Assembly (NCBI GenBank): GCA_922989275.2
Contig: OV277863.1
Span: forward strand, 45,924,999-45,988,998
Reading direction: 5' to 3'
Length of the DNA stretch: 64,000 bases
Origin: Gari tellinella
Lineage: Eukaryota; Mollusca; Bivalvia; Cardiida; Psammobiidae
Shown here: positions 1 through 10,852 of the stretch, in pieces
Numbering within the stretch: position 1 is the first letter of the stretch
How the letters are laid out: each line of letters begins with the position of its first letter
Notes under the pieces: model-generated
What the model was told of the DNA's origin: nothing
The model's input: only the letters and a program-made list of their open reading frames with translations
The model's database searches: none
Translations under genes and position numbers: made by a program

Positions 1-125
1 CTACAGAAGTCCTCTGATCAGGATCTACTCTGTTTGCATATGACTTGTCTATTCTACAGAGGTACACCGTTTGTAAATGACGAGTATACTCGTCACCAGG
101 GCTCACAGTGTCAACTAAATGAGAG
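1..125. repeat. Partial MITE (family M10-like) at window edge
   Basis: The half-palindrome CTCTGATCAGGATCTAC with CTGTTTGC is the right arm of the core seen complete at 21868 and 61405. The left half lies outside the window. From 126 to 470 I see no gene or clear repeat, only AT-rich sequence. Confidence 0.45.
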
Positions 126-485
126 AAAAGCACTACAGCATATCCTTGTGACAATAACCCTATTTTGAATATCCACATGTTATTTAAATAGCACAATCAA
201 GCATAAAAGCAGATTGCAACTCCCTGCGTACATGTTCACCCATCGGTAGTTTTAGCAGACGACAATGCAGGTTAAATGTTACTTGTATATGAAAAGAGAT
301 TTTATTGTAATTAGGTTGCAGCCTGAATTGGTATACATATAGTAAACTATTTGCAAATTGCAATTAACATAATTGTTTAAGAACAAACGCGCTTGCTGTG
401 GGAAGAATAACGTCTTCACCACTGTACACCACCGTTTTTACCCTATATAATAGTTTTGTTTTTTTAAAAAATGAAAAGAAAAAGT

Positions 486-790
486 AAAAAGGGTTGGGTT
501 CCGTTATATTGGACGGGCTACCGGCAGTTGCCTGTTCCCAGGCGCGATCCCACTACTGCACGACACGGGAACTTTTGCCTGCTGTGTCGCCACCCTGGGC
601 CGATACGTTCCTCCTTAGTCAACCTGGATGGCCCGGGCTCCCCCGAGTGACCCATATTGATGCCGGGCTTAGTGCGGACGCCCGATCTACACAGACAATC
701 TGACAGTAGGACTCCCGCCCTCAAACCGTCCCCAGACCCCGGCCTCCAAGTAACTGGATTACAGGAGCACGCCACAACTCCCAGCCGACA
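486..790 (-). ncRNA. 7SL: SRP RNA (7SL RNA), copy A
   Basis: RNA scaffold of the signal recognition particle, which pauses translation and targets ribosomes to the ER. On the minus strand the 5' Alu domain contains GGCGTGCTCCTGTAATCC. The S domain contains GATCGGGCGTCCGCACTAAG, CATCAATATGGGTCAC, helix-8 GTG-GCGA-CAC with AGCAGG, and CAGTAGTGGGATCGCGCC. These match the metazoan 7SL layout in order, and the length of about 305 nt is normal. It ends in TTTTT, a Pol III stop. It differs from copy B at one base (631). Full length including the S domain argues against an Alu-like SINE. The exact 5' end is estimated from the TATA spacing. Confidence 0.95.
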
Positions 791-810
791 GACTATCGTC
801 TATATGGACT

Positions 811-816
811 TATAAA
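811..816 (-). promoter_or_regulatory. TATA box of 7SL copy A
   Basis: TTTATA on the minus strand, about 21-25 bases before the inferred 7SL start. It is conserved at the same distance in all three copies, fitting an external element of a type-4 Pol III promoter. Confidence 0.6.
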
Positions 817-1438
817 CTTACCAAAGCAGACATGATCATTGTTTTCCGATTATTTTTTAAAATAACAATTTACTGTCAGTATTTTAGACAAACTTTATTA
901 CTTTAACTAAACATAAGTGTAAATCATTATTTGTATGATATTTGATTATGATCAAACACTGACCACGTAGACAAAATGGCTGAAAGTTGTCATGGGAGAA
1001 GAGATAACGTGCCCTTGGCAACCTAATATGTCAAAATGACTACAGTCTTCCCTCTCTTGAGCGACATACTAGTAAATAAGAACAGGGATAATAAAGCACA
1101 CAGGTGATAACTAATTAATGCATGAAAAAAGTAATGCAGAAAGCCTCCGACGGATATTTCTACATTATTGTTGTGTTGCATTAAGTTATCACCTGTTTTG
1201 AATAACCACACAAAGGTTTAATTTGCGTGTTGACAAATAGAGATTTTACTGCAAACGAGCTTTCAATTAAACTAGCGACCAGCCAGCATTGAATGTAAAA
1301 ACATTCCAGTTTTAATCTTTTTAAAGTTGGCATCTTAATGAAGGACAGAAGTAATACAGTAAGCTTCTGCAGATGCTTACATTGCATTACTCGTACTTAT
1401 GTGCTACACTTAACTTCATACATTACTTTTGTCATTCA

Positions 1439-1672
1439 TTAACCCTGTTGTGCCCACGATCATATTGTGTGGGGCATAAGCAAACAATGTAGACTCTGAC
1501 CAGACGTGGCATAATGCGGCGTCTAATCAGAGTCTACACTGTTTCCTGATAGGAATTTCAATATAAAACAAAACAAAAAATGAACATTTAGACCAGGCAG
1601 AAATATGACAAAAAATGGATTAATCCAATAAATAAGCCTAAAAGAATCCACTGGGTGCAAAATGGATAAGTT
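1439..1672 (+). mobile_element. MITE family M3 inside 7SL unit A
   Basis: Begins TTAACCC. The palindromic core has arms TGTAGACTCTGA...TCAGAGTCTACA around GCATAATGCGGC. The tail from TTTCAATATAAAAC onward is shared with 6379, 27135 and 28726. It is present in all three units, so it predates the duplication. Confidence 0.7.
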
Positions 1673-1915
1673 TCCATTTCTCCTGAAGACTACAAACTTA
1701 ATAATCTTATGAGTGATCGCTAAATACAGGTTTTATTGTATAAAGATGCTGAATGAACTGTTTGTTCAGGGTCTGTACTGATTACTTATAGGATTTGTCA
1801 AGCGTGAGTATGCACTGAGAGTCGGTAATGAAGGTACTTTAAAACAATATTGCCTATTAATGTTTTCTTCTGACTTGGCAGAGTTATGTTTTAGATTGGA
1901 ACATTCTTAAACTTT

Positions 1916-2720
1916 AAGGACATACGCGGCCAAATGATATCTCCGATGGATCTTTACGAAAATTTCAGCATAGGTTCTTCATACATATCTAAGTACCATG
2001 GCAAAAAGAAAAACATAGGTTATAATGGTATTTTCGTGTCTATGGGTATTTGAAATATATGATGTAACCATTCGCGACAAAGAGTCTGCATGCGTTATTT
2101 TGCCTTTCTAAAATAATGTTAAGTAATAATTGGCACAAAGAAACAGTAAAACAGTTAAAAAGTGACGCTCACTAAAAATATGATGCAAAGAGTATAGTTT
2201 GTTGCCCGATATATATGCATTTTTCTTAATTGTTTTCCGCTCCAATTCAATGAAAACACTCACTCAATCAAAATCTGCCCGAAATAAATTGATGAAACTA
2301 CTCACAAAAAAAGCTATAAGTGTGAATAATAAGACAATGGTAAAACGCATTAGTTATAATGCTTCTTTTGAAACTATAAGCACTTTCATACATATAGGCC
2401 TACTAACGGCCTTAATAAGCAGACGGCTTTTTTTTCTATGACTGTGATCTCGGGTTCACGCTTATACTCAATTTTATTGAAGTTCTGGGTTATTAACTAA
2501 GATAGAGTATTTGCCAAGTTTCACGTACTTTCATTTATCAAGTACAATTTCACGCATTTAACGTCTATATTACGCGATTAACGGATATTATTCGAAACCG
2601 AAAGTATCTACGGGAGGTAACCGATATGCACGATTTCGTTGAGTAACGATGCTTGATTTATCGTACTTCGTTAAAAGCCACTAGGTGTCTCACGAAAAAT
2701 TGGTAGCGTATGCCGTTAAA
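1916..2720. other. Segment present only in 7SL unit A
   Basis: About 800 AT-rich bases between AAACTTTA and GGGATGAGTATTCCC that are absent from unit B at the corresponding junction (near 4802). No gene, palindrome core or terminal repeat was recognised. It is either an insertion in A or a deletion in B. Confidence 0.6.
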
Positions 2721-2756
2721 AGGGATGAGTATTCCCTACACCCAGCAAGAGACAGC

Positions 2757-2985
2757 TGTATTTATTGTGCGCAATATACAGTAGAGAATACATTTTTCTT
2801 TCCCGTTTAAACGCAAACGCAATGCACTAAACTGTGGAAATTTTAAATATTTTTTTAATCTGAGTAGCAAATAGGTTGGAGCCTGGTCAGACGCCGAGTT
2901 GCCCGGCGTCTGATCTGGCTCCAACCTGTTTGCAATGGAAATATTAGTGTTGTATATAAATGCGTTTATTAGGAAATAATTAAAT
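2757..2985 (-). mobile_element. Degenerate M1 MITE in 7SL unit A
   Basis: Contains CAGTAGAGAATACATT, the CCCGTTTAAACGCAAACGC arm and the core GGAGCCTGGTCAGACGCC...GGCGTCTGATCTGGCTCC. A related relic lies in unit B at about 4867-5055. Confidence 0.6.
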
Positions 2986-3375
2986 ATCAGAAAAGTTAGC
3001 GCAGTGGTCTCGTGGTGCACGAGGATCATGCTTATCTCAAGTAGGAAAGTGTACGATTTTATATTCGATGTTACCTTGCTTACCTATTTACCATTATTAA
3101 CTATTCTGTTCTAAACATAACTCGGACAAGTCAGAAAAATCGGATAATACGCGGCTACGAAACGTATGAAAGGAACTATATAGGAACCGTGTCATGAGAA
3201 AACCTGACTTATTGCATTGCAAACAGTGTAATGCAATGTACAATAGAACAGTATTCGACTGAATACTGAAATACTTATTAGTTCTTAAAAAGACACAAGC
3301 AAAAAGTGTTCTTCACTTTTAAACATATGAGTCTTGCTTTTAAAATGAAAAAAAGGAGAAAAAAAGAAAAAAAGT

Positions 3376-3680
3376 AAAAAGGGTTGGGTTCCGTTATATT
3401 GGACGGGCTACCGGCAGTTGCCTGTTCCCAGGCGCGATCCCACTACTGCACGACACGGGAACTTTTGCCTGCTGTGTCGCCACCCTGGGCCGATACGTTC
3501 CTCCTTAGTCAACCTGGATGACCCGGGCTCCCCCGAGTGACCCATATTGATGCCGGGCTTAGTGCGGACGCCCGATCTACACAGACAATCTGACAGTAGG
3601 ACTCCCGCCCTCAAACCGTCCCCAGACCCCGGCCTCCAAGTAACTGGATTACAGGAGCACGCCACAACTCCCAGCCGACA
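3376..3680 (-). ncRNA. 7SL: SRP RNA (7SL RNA), copy B
   Basis: Full-length 7SL, differing from copies A and C by one internal base each by eye. The Alu domain (5') and S domain (helices 5, 6 and 8 with the GCGA tetraloop and AGCAGG internal-loop strand) are present, followed by TTTTT at 3376-3380. The identity of all functional motifs suggests this copy can work. Further A-runs on the plus strand just beyond give backup terminators. Confidence 0.95.
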
Positions 3681-3700
3681 GACCATCGTCTATATGGACT

Positions 3701-3706
3701 TATAAA
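3701..3706 (-). promoter_or_regulatory. TATA box of 7SL copy B
   Basis: TTTATA at the same spacing as in copies A and C. The surrounding 40 bases are conserved in all three copies. Confidence 0.6.
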
Positions 3707-5442
3707 CTTACCAAAGCAGACATGGTCATTGTTTTCCCGTTCTTTTTTAAAATAACAATTTACTGTCAGTATTTTAACCAACTTTATTACTTTAACTAAA
3801 CATAAGTGTTAATCATTTTTTGTATGATATTTGATTATGATCAAACACTGACCACGTAGACAAAATGGCTGAACGTTGTCATGGGAGAAGAGATAACGTG
3901 CCCTTGGCAACCTAATATGTCAAAATGACTACAGTCTTCCCTCTCTTGAGCGACATACTAGTATATAAGAACAGTAGGGGTAATAAAGCACACAGGTGAT
4001 AACTAATTAATGCATGAAAAAAGTAATGCAGAAAGCCTCCGACGGATATTTCTACATTATTGTTGTGTTGCATTAAGGTATTACCTGTTTTGAATAATCA
4101 CACAAAGGTTTAATTTGCGTGTTGAGAAATAGAGGTTTTACTGCAAACGAGCTTTGATCAAACTAGCGAACAGTCGCATTGCATGTAAAAGCATTCCAGT
4201 TTTAATCTTTTTAAAGTTGGCATATAAATGAAGGACAGAAGTAATACAGTAAGCTTCTGCAGGTGCTTTTTGCATTACTCGTATACTTATGTGCTGCACT
4301 TAACTTTATACATTACTTTTGTCTTTCAGTAACCCTGTTGTGCCCACGATCATATTGTGTGGGACATAAGCAAACAATGTAGACTCTGACTAGACGTTGC
4401 ACAATGCGACGTCTGATCAGAGTCTACACTGTTTCCTGGTAGGAATTTCAATATAAAACAAAACGAATAATGAACATTTAGACCAGGCAGAAATTTGATA
4501 AAAAAGTGGACTAATCCAATAAATAAGCCTAAAAGAATCCACTGGGTGCAAAATGGTTAAGTTTCCATTACTCCTGAAGACTACAAACTTAATAATCTTA
4601 TGAGTGATCGCTAAATACAGGTTTTATTGTATAAGGATGCTGAATGAACTGTTTGTTCAGGGTCTGTACTGATTACTTATAGGATTTGTCAAGCGTGCGT
4701 ATGCACTCAGAGTCGGTAATGAAGGTAATTTAAAACAATATTGCCTATTAGTGTTTCTTCTGACTTGGCAGATTTATTGTTTAGATTGGAACATCCTAAA
4801 ACTTTAGAAGGGATGAGTATTCCCTACATCCAGCAAGAGACAGCTGTATTTATTGTGCGCAATATACAGTAGAGAATACATTTCTTTGCCGTTTTGCACT
4901 AAACTGTGGAAATTTTAAATATTTTTTTTATTCTGATTAGCAAATAGGTTGGAGCCTGATCAGACGCCGGGGTACCCGGCATCTGATCTGGTTCCAACAT
5001 GTTTGCAATGGAAATATTAGTGTTGTATATAAATGAGTTTATTAGGAAATAATAAAATATCAGTAAAGTAAGCGCAGTGGTCTCGTGGTGCACGAGGATC
5101 ATGCTTGTATCTCAAGTAGGAAAGTGTACGATTTTATATTCGATGTTACCTTGCTATTTACCATTATTAACTATTCTGTTCTAAAAAATAACTCGGACAA
5201 GTCAGAAAAATCGGATAATTCGCGGCTACGAAACGTATGAAAGGAACTATATAGGAACCGTGTCATGAGAAAACCTGACTTATTGCATTGCAAACAGTGT
5301 AATGCAATGTAGAACAGTATTCGACTGAATACTGAAATACTTATTAGTTCTTAAAACTACACAAGCAAAAAGTGTTCTTCACTTTTAAACATATGAGTCT
5401 TGCTATTAAAAAGAAAAAAAGAAGAAAAAAAGAAAAAAAGGT

Positions 5443-5747
5443 AAAAAGGGTTGGGTTCCGTTATATTGGACGGGCTACCGGCAGTTGCCTGTTCCCAGGC
5501 GCGATCCCACTACTGCACGACACGGGAACTTTTGCCTGCTGTGTCGCCACCCTGGGCCGATACGTTCCTCCTTAGTCAACCTGGATGACCCGGGCTCCCC
5601 CGAGTGACCCATATTGATGCCGGGCTTAGTGCGGACGCCCGATCTACACAGACAATCTGACAGTAGGACTCCCGCCCTCAAACCGTCCCCAGACCCCGGC
5701 CTCCAAGTAACTGGATTACAGGAGCACGCCACAAATCCCAGCCGACA
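5443..5747 (-). ncRNA. 7SL: SRP RNA (7SL RNA), copy C
   Basis: Same full-length structure as copies A and B, with one base change relative to B near the 5' end (5735, in the Alu domain). The TTTTT terminator is at 5443-5447. Family knowledge: animal 7SL genes are often multicopy, and head-to-tail copies with shared flanks indicate recent local duplication. Confidence 0.95.
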
Positions 5748-5767
5748 GACCATCGTCTATATGGACT

Positions 5768-5773
5768 TATAAA
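5768..5773 (-). promoter_or_regulatory. TATA box of 7SL copy C
   Basis: TTTATA at the conserved spacing upstream of 7SL copy C. Confidence 0.6.
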
Positions 5774-6378
5774 CTTACCAAAGCAGACATGGTCATTGTT
5801 TTCCCGTTCTTTTTTAAAATAACAATTTACTGTCAGTATTTTAACCAACTTTATTACTTTAACCAAACATCATTATTTGTATGATATTTGATTATGATCA
5901 AACACTGACCACGTAGACAAAATGGCTGAACGTTGTCATGGGAGAAGAGATAACGTGCCCTTGGCAACCTAATATGTCAAAATGACTACAGTCTTCCCTC
6001 TCTTGAGCGACATACTAGTAAATAAGAACAGGGATAATAAAGCACACAGGTGATAACTAATTAATGCATGAAAAAAGTAATGCAGAAAGCCTCCGACGGA
6101 TATTTCTACATTATTGTTGTGTTGCATTAAGTTATCACCTGTTTTGAATAATCACACAAAGGTTTAATTTGCGTGTTGAGAAATAGAGGTTTTACTGCAA
6201 ACGAGCTTTCAATCAAACTAGCGACCAGCTAGCATTGAATGGAAAAGCGACTAGGTTCAATCTTAAACAGTCGTCATCTTAATGAAGGACATAAGTAATG
6301 TTATATTGCGGGTGCTTTTTTTTTCCATTTCTCGTACTTATGTGCTGCACTAAACTTTATACATTACTTTAGTCTTTC

Positions 6379-6605
6379 ATTACCCATTTATGTCCACGAT
6401 CCCATGTATGGGACATTAGCGAACAATGTAGACAGTCATCAGACGCCGCATAATGCGGCGTCTGATCAGTCTACACTGTTTGCTGATAGGAATTTCAATA
6501 TCAAACAAAACGAAAAATAACATTTAGACCAGGCAGCCCTTAGATAAAAAATGGACTAATCCAATGTATAAGCATGAAAAAATCAACTGGACGCAAATGG
6601 GTTAA
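6379..6605 (+). mobile_element. MITE family M3 in 7SL unit C
   Basis: Starts TTACCCATTTATG and ends GGGTTAA. The core CAGACGCCGCATAATGCGGCGT has near-perfect arms, better preserved than the copies in units A and B. Confidence 0.75.
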
Positions 6606-7120
6606 GCTTAACTTAAAATCTCATGATTGGCTGCTAAATACAGGTTTTATTGTATAAGGATGCTGAATGAACTGTTTATCCAGGGCCTGTACTGATTACT
6701 CATAAGATCTGTCAGGCGCGAGTCTCTAAGTTTGTGATAAAGTGACTTAAAATTGCTGCATACGAAATGTACATGTATGTGTGGAGCCGTGACATGAGAA
6801 AACCTTAAAATTTCTTTATTACTCTCATTTCATGATTTTAAATGAAAACATGAGCCTGACTTATTGCATTCTAAACAGTATACATTAAGGACAGCCACCG
6901 CGTCTATGATCTGGATTTAAACGTTTACACCTACGTTTTATCAATGTTTCTAAGTAAAGAATGCATAAAATTCCGAATTATAAAAGTAATATCAGAAATC
7001 AAAAGATTTCAGGAAAAATAAAAAATAAACTGTGGAAAGTTATAAAGTACCGGAGAAAGTGATAGGGTCGATGCACTGGTTCCTATGAAGGTTATGGTGC
7101 CTAGCAAACTTTGAGTAGTA

Positions 7121-7509
7121 TACAGTGAAACCCCTCTAAACCGGACATGAGTGGGGACAAAATTAATTTCCGGTTTAGAGGGGTTTCCGGTTTAGAGGGA
7201 TTTTAACCCATAGATTGTTCCTAGTATGGAAGATTGATGATCACTTAAAGCAGATTAAAAGTAAAGCAGAATGCGCCTTAAGGCGCATTCTGCTTTACTT
7301 TCAACCTGCTTTAAGCTATCACCTGCTAAAATATAGAAATTATTTATGATGATACATATTCAGTGTACGAATGAATCAAGGTCGCAAAAAGTATTTATAG
7401 GTGTAATGGGTTAGAATAAAAAAAGGGTTCGTAACGGGACCAACATTTTTGTCCGGTTTAGAGAGAATTCCGGTATTTAGAGGTTCCGGTTTAGAGGGGT
7501 TTCACTGTA
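7121..7509. mobile_element. DNA transposon relic with CAGTGAAACCCCTCT ends
   Basis: Inverted termini TACAGTGAAACCCCTCTAAA and its complement, with further GGTTTAGAGGGG repeats inside. It is flanked by TA and non-coding. An M4 MITE is nested inside (7207-7410). The ends resemble those of M5, so both may depend on the same kind of transposase. Confidence 0.7.
7207..7410 (+). mobile_element. M4 MITE nested in the 7121 element
   Basis: Core AAGCAGAATGCGCCTTAAGG and its complement. The left side is TTAACCC, the right side GGGTTAG (decayed TTAA). Confidence 0.7.
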
Positions 7510-7944
7510 TACATATATGGGAATTAATGTACTGTCATTGAATGGCCACCGAACACGGGTTTTATTTTATTAACATTGACCCATGAAACTACATGTAACT
7601 TCAAAGGGACCAGCTTCCAATTATGTCCAGTCTATTTTGAGTATTGAGGAGTTAGGCAATATACGTAACGCGGCGTCTGATCAGGATCAAAATTGTTTGA
7701 CACTCGTTTCGATATTTCTAATGCTATACTCTCTTTAATCTAACTTTGAAATGATCTTGCAGACACCACTATTGAAGCAGATGACAAAATAACTGTGTAT
7801 GGGTTAAAACCTGAAGACTAATTTGGCGCTGAAAAGGTATATGGAAATAACAAAACACCAATACCGACATTTGGATGGATACATAGTAAAACACACAGGG
7901 TAGTATTCAAGCTTTAATTTAATGTTCATTTGAGTTAATAACAT

Positions 7945-8190
7945 ACATATGAGCCGTATCATGGGAAAACCTGCCTTATTGCATTTCAAACAGTGTAGAT
8001 CAAGGGCAGCCGCCGCGTCAAAGACGCGGAGGCTATTCTTGATCTCTACTCTTTGACACCCACGTACTTATAAAGCATTGTATTTAGCAGTATTATATAC
8101 GGTAGCTGGAAGTGTATACCAAACTCAGATACAGAGCCTGGGTGGTCTGTACAATGTTGCAATGCAATAAGACAGGTTTTGTCATGGTAC
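7945..8190. mobile_element. MITE of the CATGAGAAAACC family (M11)
   Basis: Begins GAGCCGTATCATGGGAAAACC and ends with GCAATAAGACAGGTTTTGTC, an imperfect inverted terminus. The internal hairpin has AGACGCGGAGGCT arms. Related to 27482 and 30150. Confidence 0.5.
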
Positions 8191-8204
8191 CGCTCAAATT
8201 ATTA

Positions 8205-8452
8205 TACAGTGGAGAATGTGTTATTCTTTCCCAATAAACGCGTTTACGCTAAAACTATTATTTGCAGTGCAAACAGTTTGGAGCCAGATCAGACGCCGGG
8301 TAACCCGGCGTCTGATCAGGCTCCAAACGTTTGCCACCAAGACAAACATGAAATGTCATAATTGTCAAAAAGTTGTTCTTTTCTACGTTTTAGTGCTTTG
8401 CGTTTGCGTACGTTTGCGTTTAAACGGGAAAGAATAACAGATTCTCCACTAT
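8205..8452 (+). mobile_element. MITE family M1
   Basis: Full copy with ends TACAGTGGAGAATGTGTTAT and ATTCTCCACTATA. One subterminal arm is CCCAATAAACGCGTTTACGC, the other CGTTTGCGTTTAAACGGG. The central palindrome is GGAGCCAGATCAGACGCCGG and complement. No coding capacity. Confidence 0.9.
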
Positions 8453-8640
8453 ATATACCTGATAAAGGCATACATTTATATCAGTTCAGACACGTGTTGT
8501 GCCACCATTGGATCAAAGCTCATTGGTGGTTCTAAAGACAAGTGTCTGATTGATGCAGTACACAAGTAATACCAAAAAGGAGTTATCTGCACGTATTACT
8601 TTTGTTTTTTAACATGTCTTACATGTAAAGGTTATACATG

Positions 8641-8890
8641 TACAGTGGAGACAACGTTATTCTTTCCCGTTTAAACGCAAACGTACGCAAACGCAAAACA
8701 CTAAAACGTTGAAAAGTACAATTTTTGGACAATTATGATGATTCATGTTTATCTTGGTGGCAAACAGTCTGGAGCCTGATCAGACGCCGGGTTACCCGGC
8801 GTCTGATCTGGCTCCAGACTGTTTGCACTTCAAATAATAGTTTTAGCGTAAACGCGTTTATTGGGAAAGAATAACACATTCTCCACTGTA
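8641..8890 (-). mobile_element. MITE family M1
   Basis: Full copy in reverse orientation, bounded by TACAGTGGAG and CTCCACTGTA, with the same core. Confidence 0.9.
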
Positions 8891-8938
8891 TCCGATTCCA
8901 TTCGGCAGTTCAACTCAGAATTGACTATACTGTACACA

Positions 8939-9317
8939 TACAGTGCTTCCTCTCTACGGCAACACCCACTGGGACACAAAAATTGTGTTCGTTGTTCGGA
9001 GGGAGTTGTTATAGGGAGGAACAATTAAGGCATGGCTTACATTTGCAAACAGCTTGAATCCAGATCAGACGCGGCGGGACGCGGCGTCTGATCTGGATTC
9101 AAGCTGTTTTTCACTTGTCATTATGGTTTTTTTTCTGTCAAAATGTCCACTTATATGTAACTGAGAAAAAGAGCAGACGACAATTTTAAGTAGACAATAT
9201 TGCAACATTTAACTTGTTACACATACAATTTTAATGTCTTGTTTAGGAAACAGCGGCAAACATCGTTGTAAGGAGGGATCGCTGTTTGGAGGGTCGTTGT
9301 AGGGAGGGATCACTGTT
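8939..9317 (+). mobile_element. MITE family M2
   Basis: Ends TACAGTGCTTCCTCTCTAC and GTAGGGAGGGATCACTGT. Internal repeats of the type GTTCGGAGGGAGTTGTTATA lie near both ends. The core CAGCTTGAATCCAGATCAGA...GATTCAAGCTG surrounds GCGGCGGGACGCGGCG. Confidence 0.8.
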
Positions 9318-9463
9318 TCAACATACTCTTTTAAAGGGACTGAAAACCAGATAGCAAAATGACAGTTTATGGAATACAAGAACAGGGTTCAAGATAAGGG
9401 GGAGTAAACTGAACAAATTCAACATTCTCTCACTTATTACAGCACCAACTCCTATGGTTTAAC

Positions 9464-9508
9464 TACTCATTAGAATCGTCTCTTCGAAACGATTCTAATG
9501 AGTAGTGA
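9464..9508. repeat. Short perfect-stem hairpin
   Basis: CTACTCATTAGAATCGTCTC, a short TTCG-type loop, and the reverse complement. A relative is at 18133-18170. Confidence 0.7.
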
Positions 9509-9859
9509 CACTATAGGGTTTAAAGCAGAAATAAAGATTTTAGTTTTTGAAATACTCCCCTTATCTGGAACCCTACACGGTTGTGCAAAGGTCAATCCAT
9601 TAAATTTTGATGGTTGAAATAAAAACTTTATACATCTTCGTACACCATTGTGTTGCATTTATTTTGACCTTCAAAGGGAACATTTCTACTTATTTTAAGC
9701 ACAGTATCTCGTCCATATCTATTGGTTCTTCATACTACAAGGTGATTGAAGTAAAGATCTGTTATCTGTATGTTACAGTCAATCTGTGTAATCAGTCATT
9801 TCACGAAATGACTAGTCAATCTGCGGATGACATTTTCACATAGTCCAATTTTATTAAAG

Positions 9860-10756
9860 CTGAAAAAGTTCACACACAAACCTGTTAGACTGTTTGCAGA
9901 TGACTGCCTACTGTACCGGACAATCAAAAGTAGTACAGACCAAGAAAAACTACAGACAGACCTAAATAGCTTAGAAACATGGGCACGCAAATGGGGCATT
10001 AGATTCAATACAAAGAAATGCTACATACTCTCCATAAACAAAAAGATAACCAAATTCTATCAACTTAATAACCACTTTCTACAAGAGGTACAAGATAATC
10101 CGTATCTAGGGATACAGATATCCAAAGACCTCAAATGGAATGTGCACATAAACAATGTATGTAAGAAAGCTAATTACACACTTGGATTCCTTAGAAGAAA
10201 CCTTAGAAACGTACCCGAAAAATGCAGAAAAACAGCATACATTTCAGTAGTACGATCAATAATGGAGTATGGAGCAACACTCTGGAATCCTTACCTCAAA
10301 GGGGACATCGACAAACTAGAAACAATTCAAAACCGAGCAATCAGATTTATAACAAAGAACTACAAAGACAGAGAGACAGGGGCTATCACCAAAATGAGAG
10401 AACGGCTGGAACTAGAGACCCTTGAAGACAGGAGACTAAGCCTTCGTTTAATACTCATGTACAAGGTAGTAGAAGGTCTAGTACCAGCTCTACCAACACA
10501 AACATTTACCAAACCGGCAAAACCAAGAAGAAACATTAAAGCTACTAAATTTAAAGATTACAGTACGAATAATATAATTGAAAACCAGGTATGCAACAAC
10601 ACAAGAGGACTCACAGTCCCAAATAGCAAAACCCCACAGTACAGACATTCCTTCTTTGTAGACACTATGATGCAGTGGAACAAACTGCCAGACAGCACAG
10701 TGCATGCTGATTCCGTAGAGGCTTTTAAGACAGCCCTACGAGATCATCGCCAATAA
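9860..10756 (+). pseudogene. Non-LTR retrotransposon reverse transcriptase, 5'-truncated
   Basis: Open frame of about 300 codons, uninterrupted to the stop at 10754. It begins just before the RT motif VRLFADDCLLYR (catalytic FADD), followed by LETWARKWGIRFNTKKC, YLGIQISKDLKWNVHI, LGFLRRNLRN, and the C-terminal thumb-like stretch ending SVEAFKTAL. The endonuclease and the first RT motifs are missing, as expected for a 5'-truncated LINE copy. Jockey/CR1-like animal LINEs have this C-terminal layout; I cannot assign the clade. The lack of stops suggests a fairly recent insertion. The ATG at 9827 lies in the upstream element and is unlikely to be the true start. Confidence 0.88.
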
Positions 10757-10806
10757 AATGGCGTCTCTTCACATCCGTCGTGTAAAAGCCTTTATAGGAT
10801 TCTACG

Positions 10807-10852
10807 ATGTACTATATTCAGATTCAGATTCAGATTCAGATATATTCAGAAA
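10807..10852 (+). repeat. LINE 3' tail microsatellite
   Basis: Repeats of ATTCAG end the LINE 3' region. Short tandem tails instead of poly-A are known for CR1/jockey-type LINEs. Confidence 0.6.

Larger units (their letters stand above)
470..3375. repeat. 7SL tandem unit, copy A (about 2.9 kb)
   Basis: First of three direct repeats. It starts with the 7SL gene and continues through conserved flank, an M3 MITE (1439-1672) and an M1-like relic (2757-2985) to the A-rich run before the next 7SL gene. Compared with copy B it carries about 800 extra bases at 1916-2720, in which I recognise no gene. The rest aligns closely by eye with copy B. Confidence 0.9.
3376..5442. repeat. 7SL tandem unit, copy B (about 2.07 kb)
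   Basis: Direct repeat of the unit that begins at 470, without the 800-base segment. It carries its own 7SL gene, M3 MITE (about 4330-4560) and M1 relic. The spacing from 7SL B to 7SL C is 2067 bases. Confidence 0.9.
5443..6900. repeat. 7SL tandem unit, copy C (diverging)
   Basis: Third unit. It is near-identical to B up to about 6230, then more diverged to about 6735. Its M3 MITE is at 6379-6605. It lacks the M1 relic and ends in MITE fragments with the CATGAGAAAACC motif. Confidence 0.8.

Noticed and set aside
486..790. 7SL-derived (Alu-like) SINE
   Set aside because: The whole S domain is present, the ends match a gene, and the copies are local tandem duplicates with shared flanks rather than dispersed insertions with A-tails and target duplications.
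518..5753. Frames reading MACSCNPVTWRPGSGDGLRA in three places
   Set aside because: They overlap the 7SL RNA genes exactly; GC-rich RNA genes give chance open frames.
9827..9859. Start codon of the reverse transcriptase frame
   Set aside because: These bases match the end motif of the bracketing DNA element; the LINE part begins downstream and is 5'-truncated.
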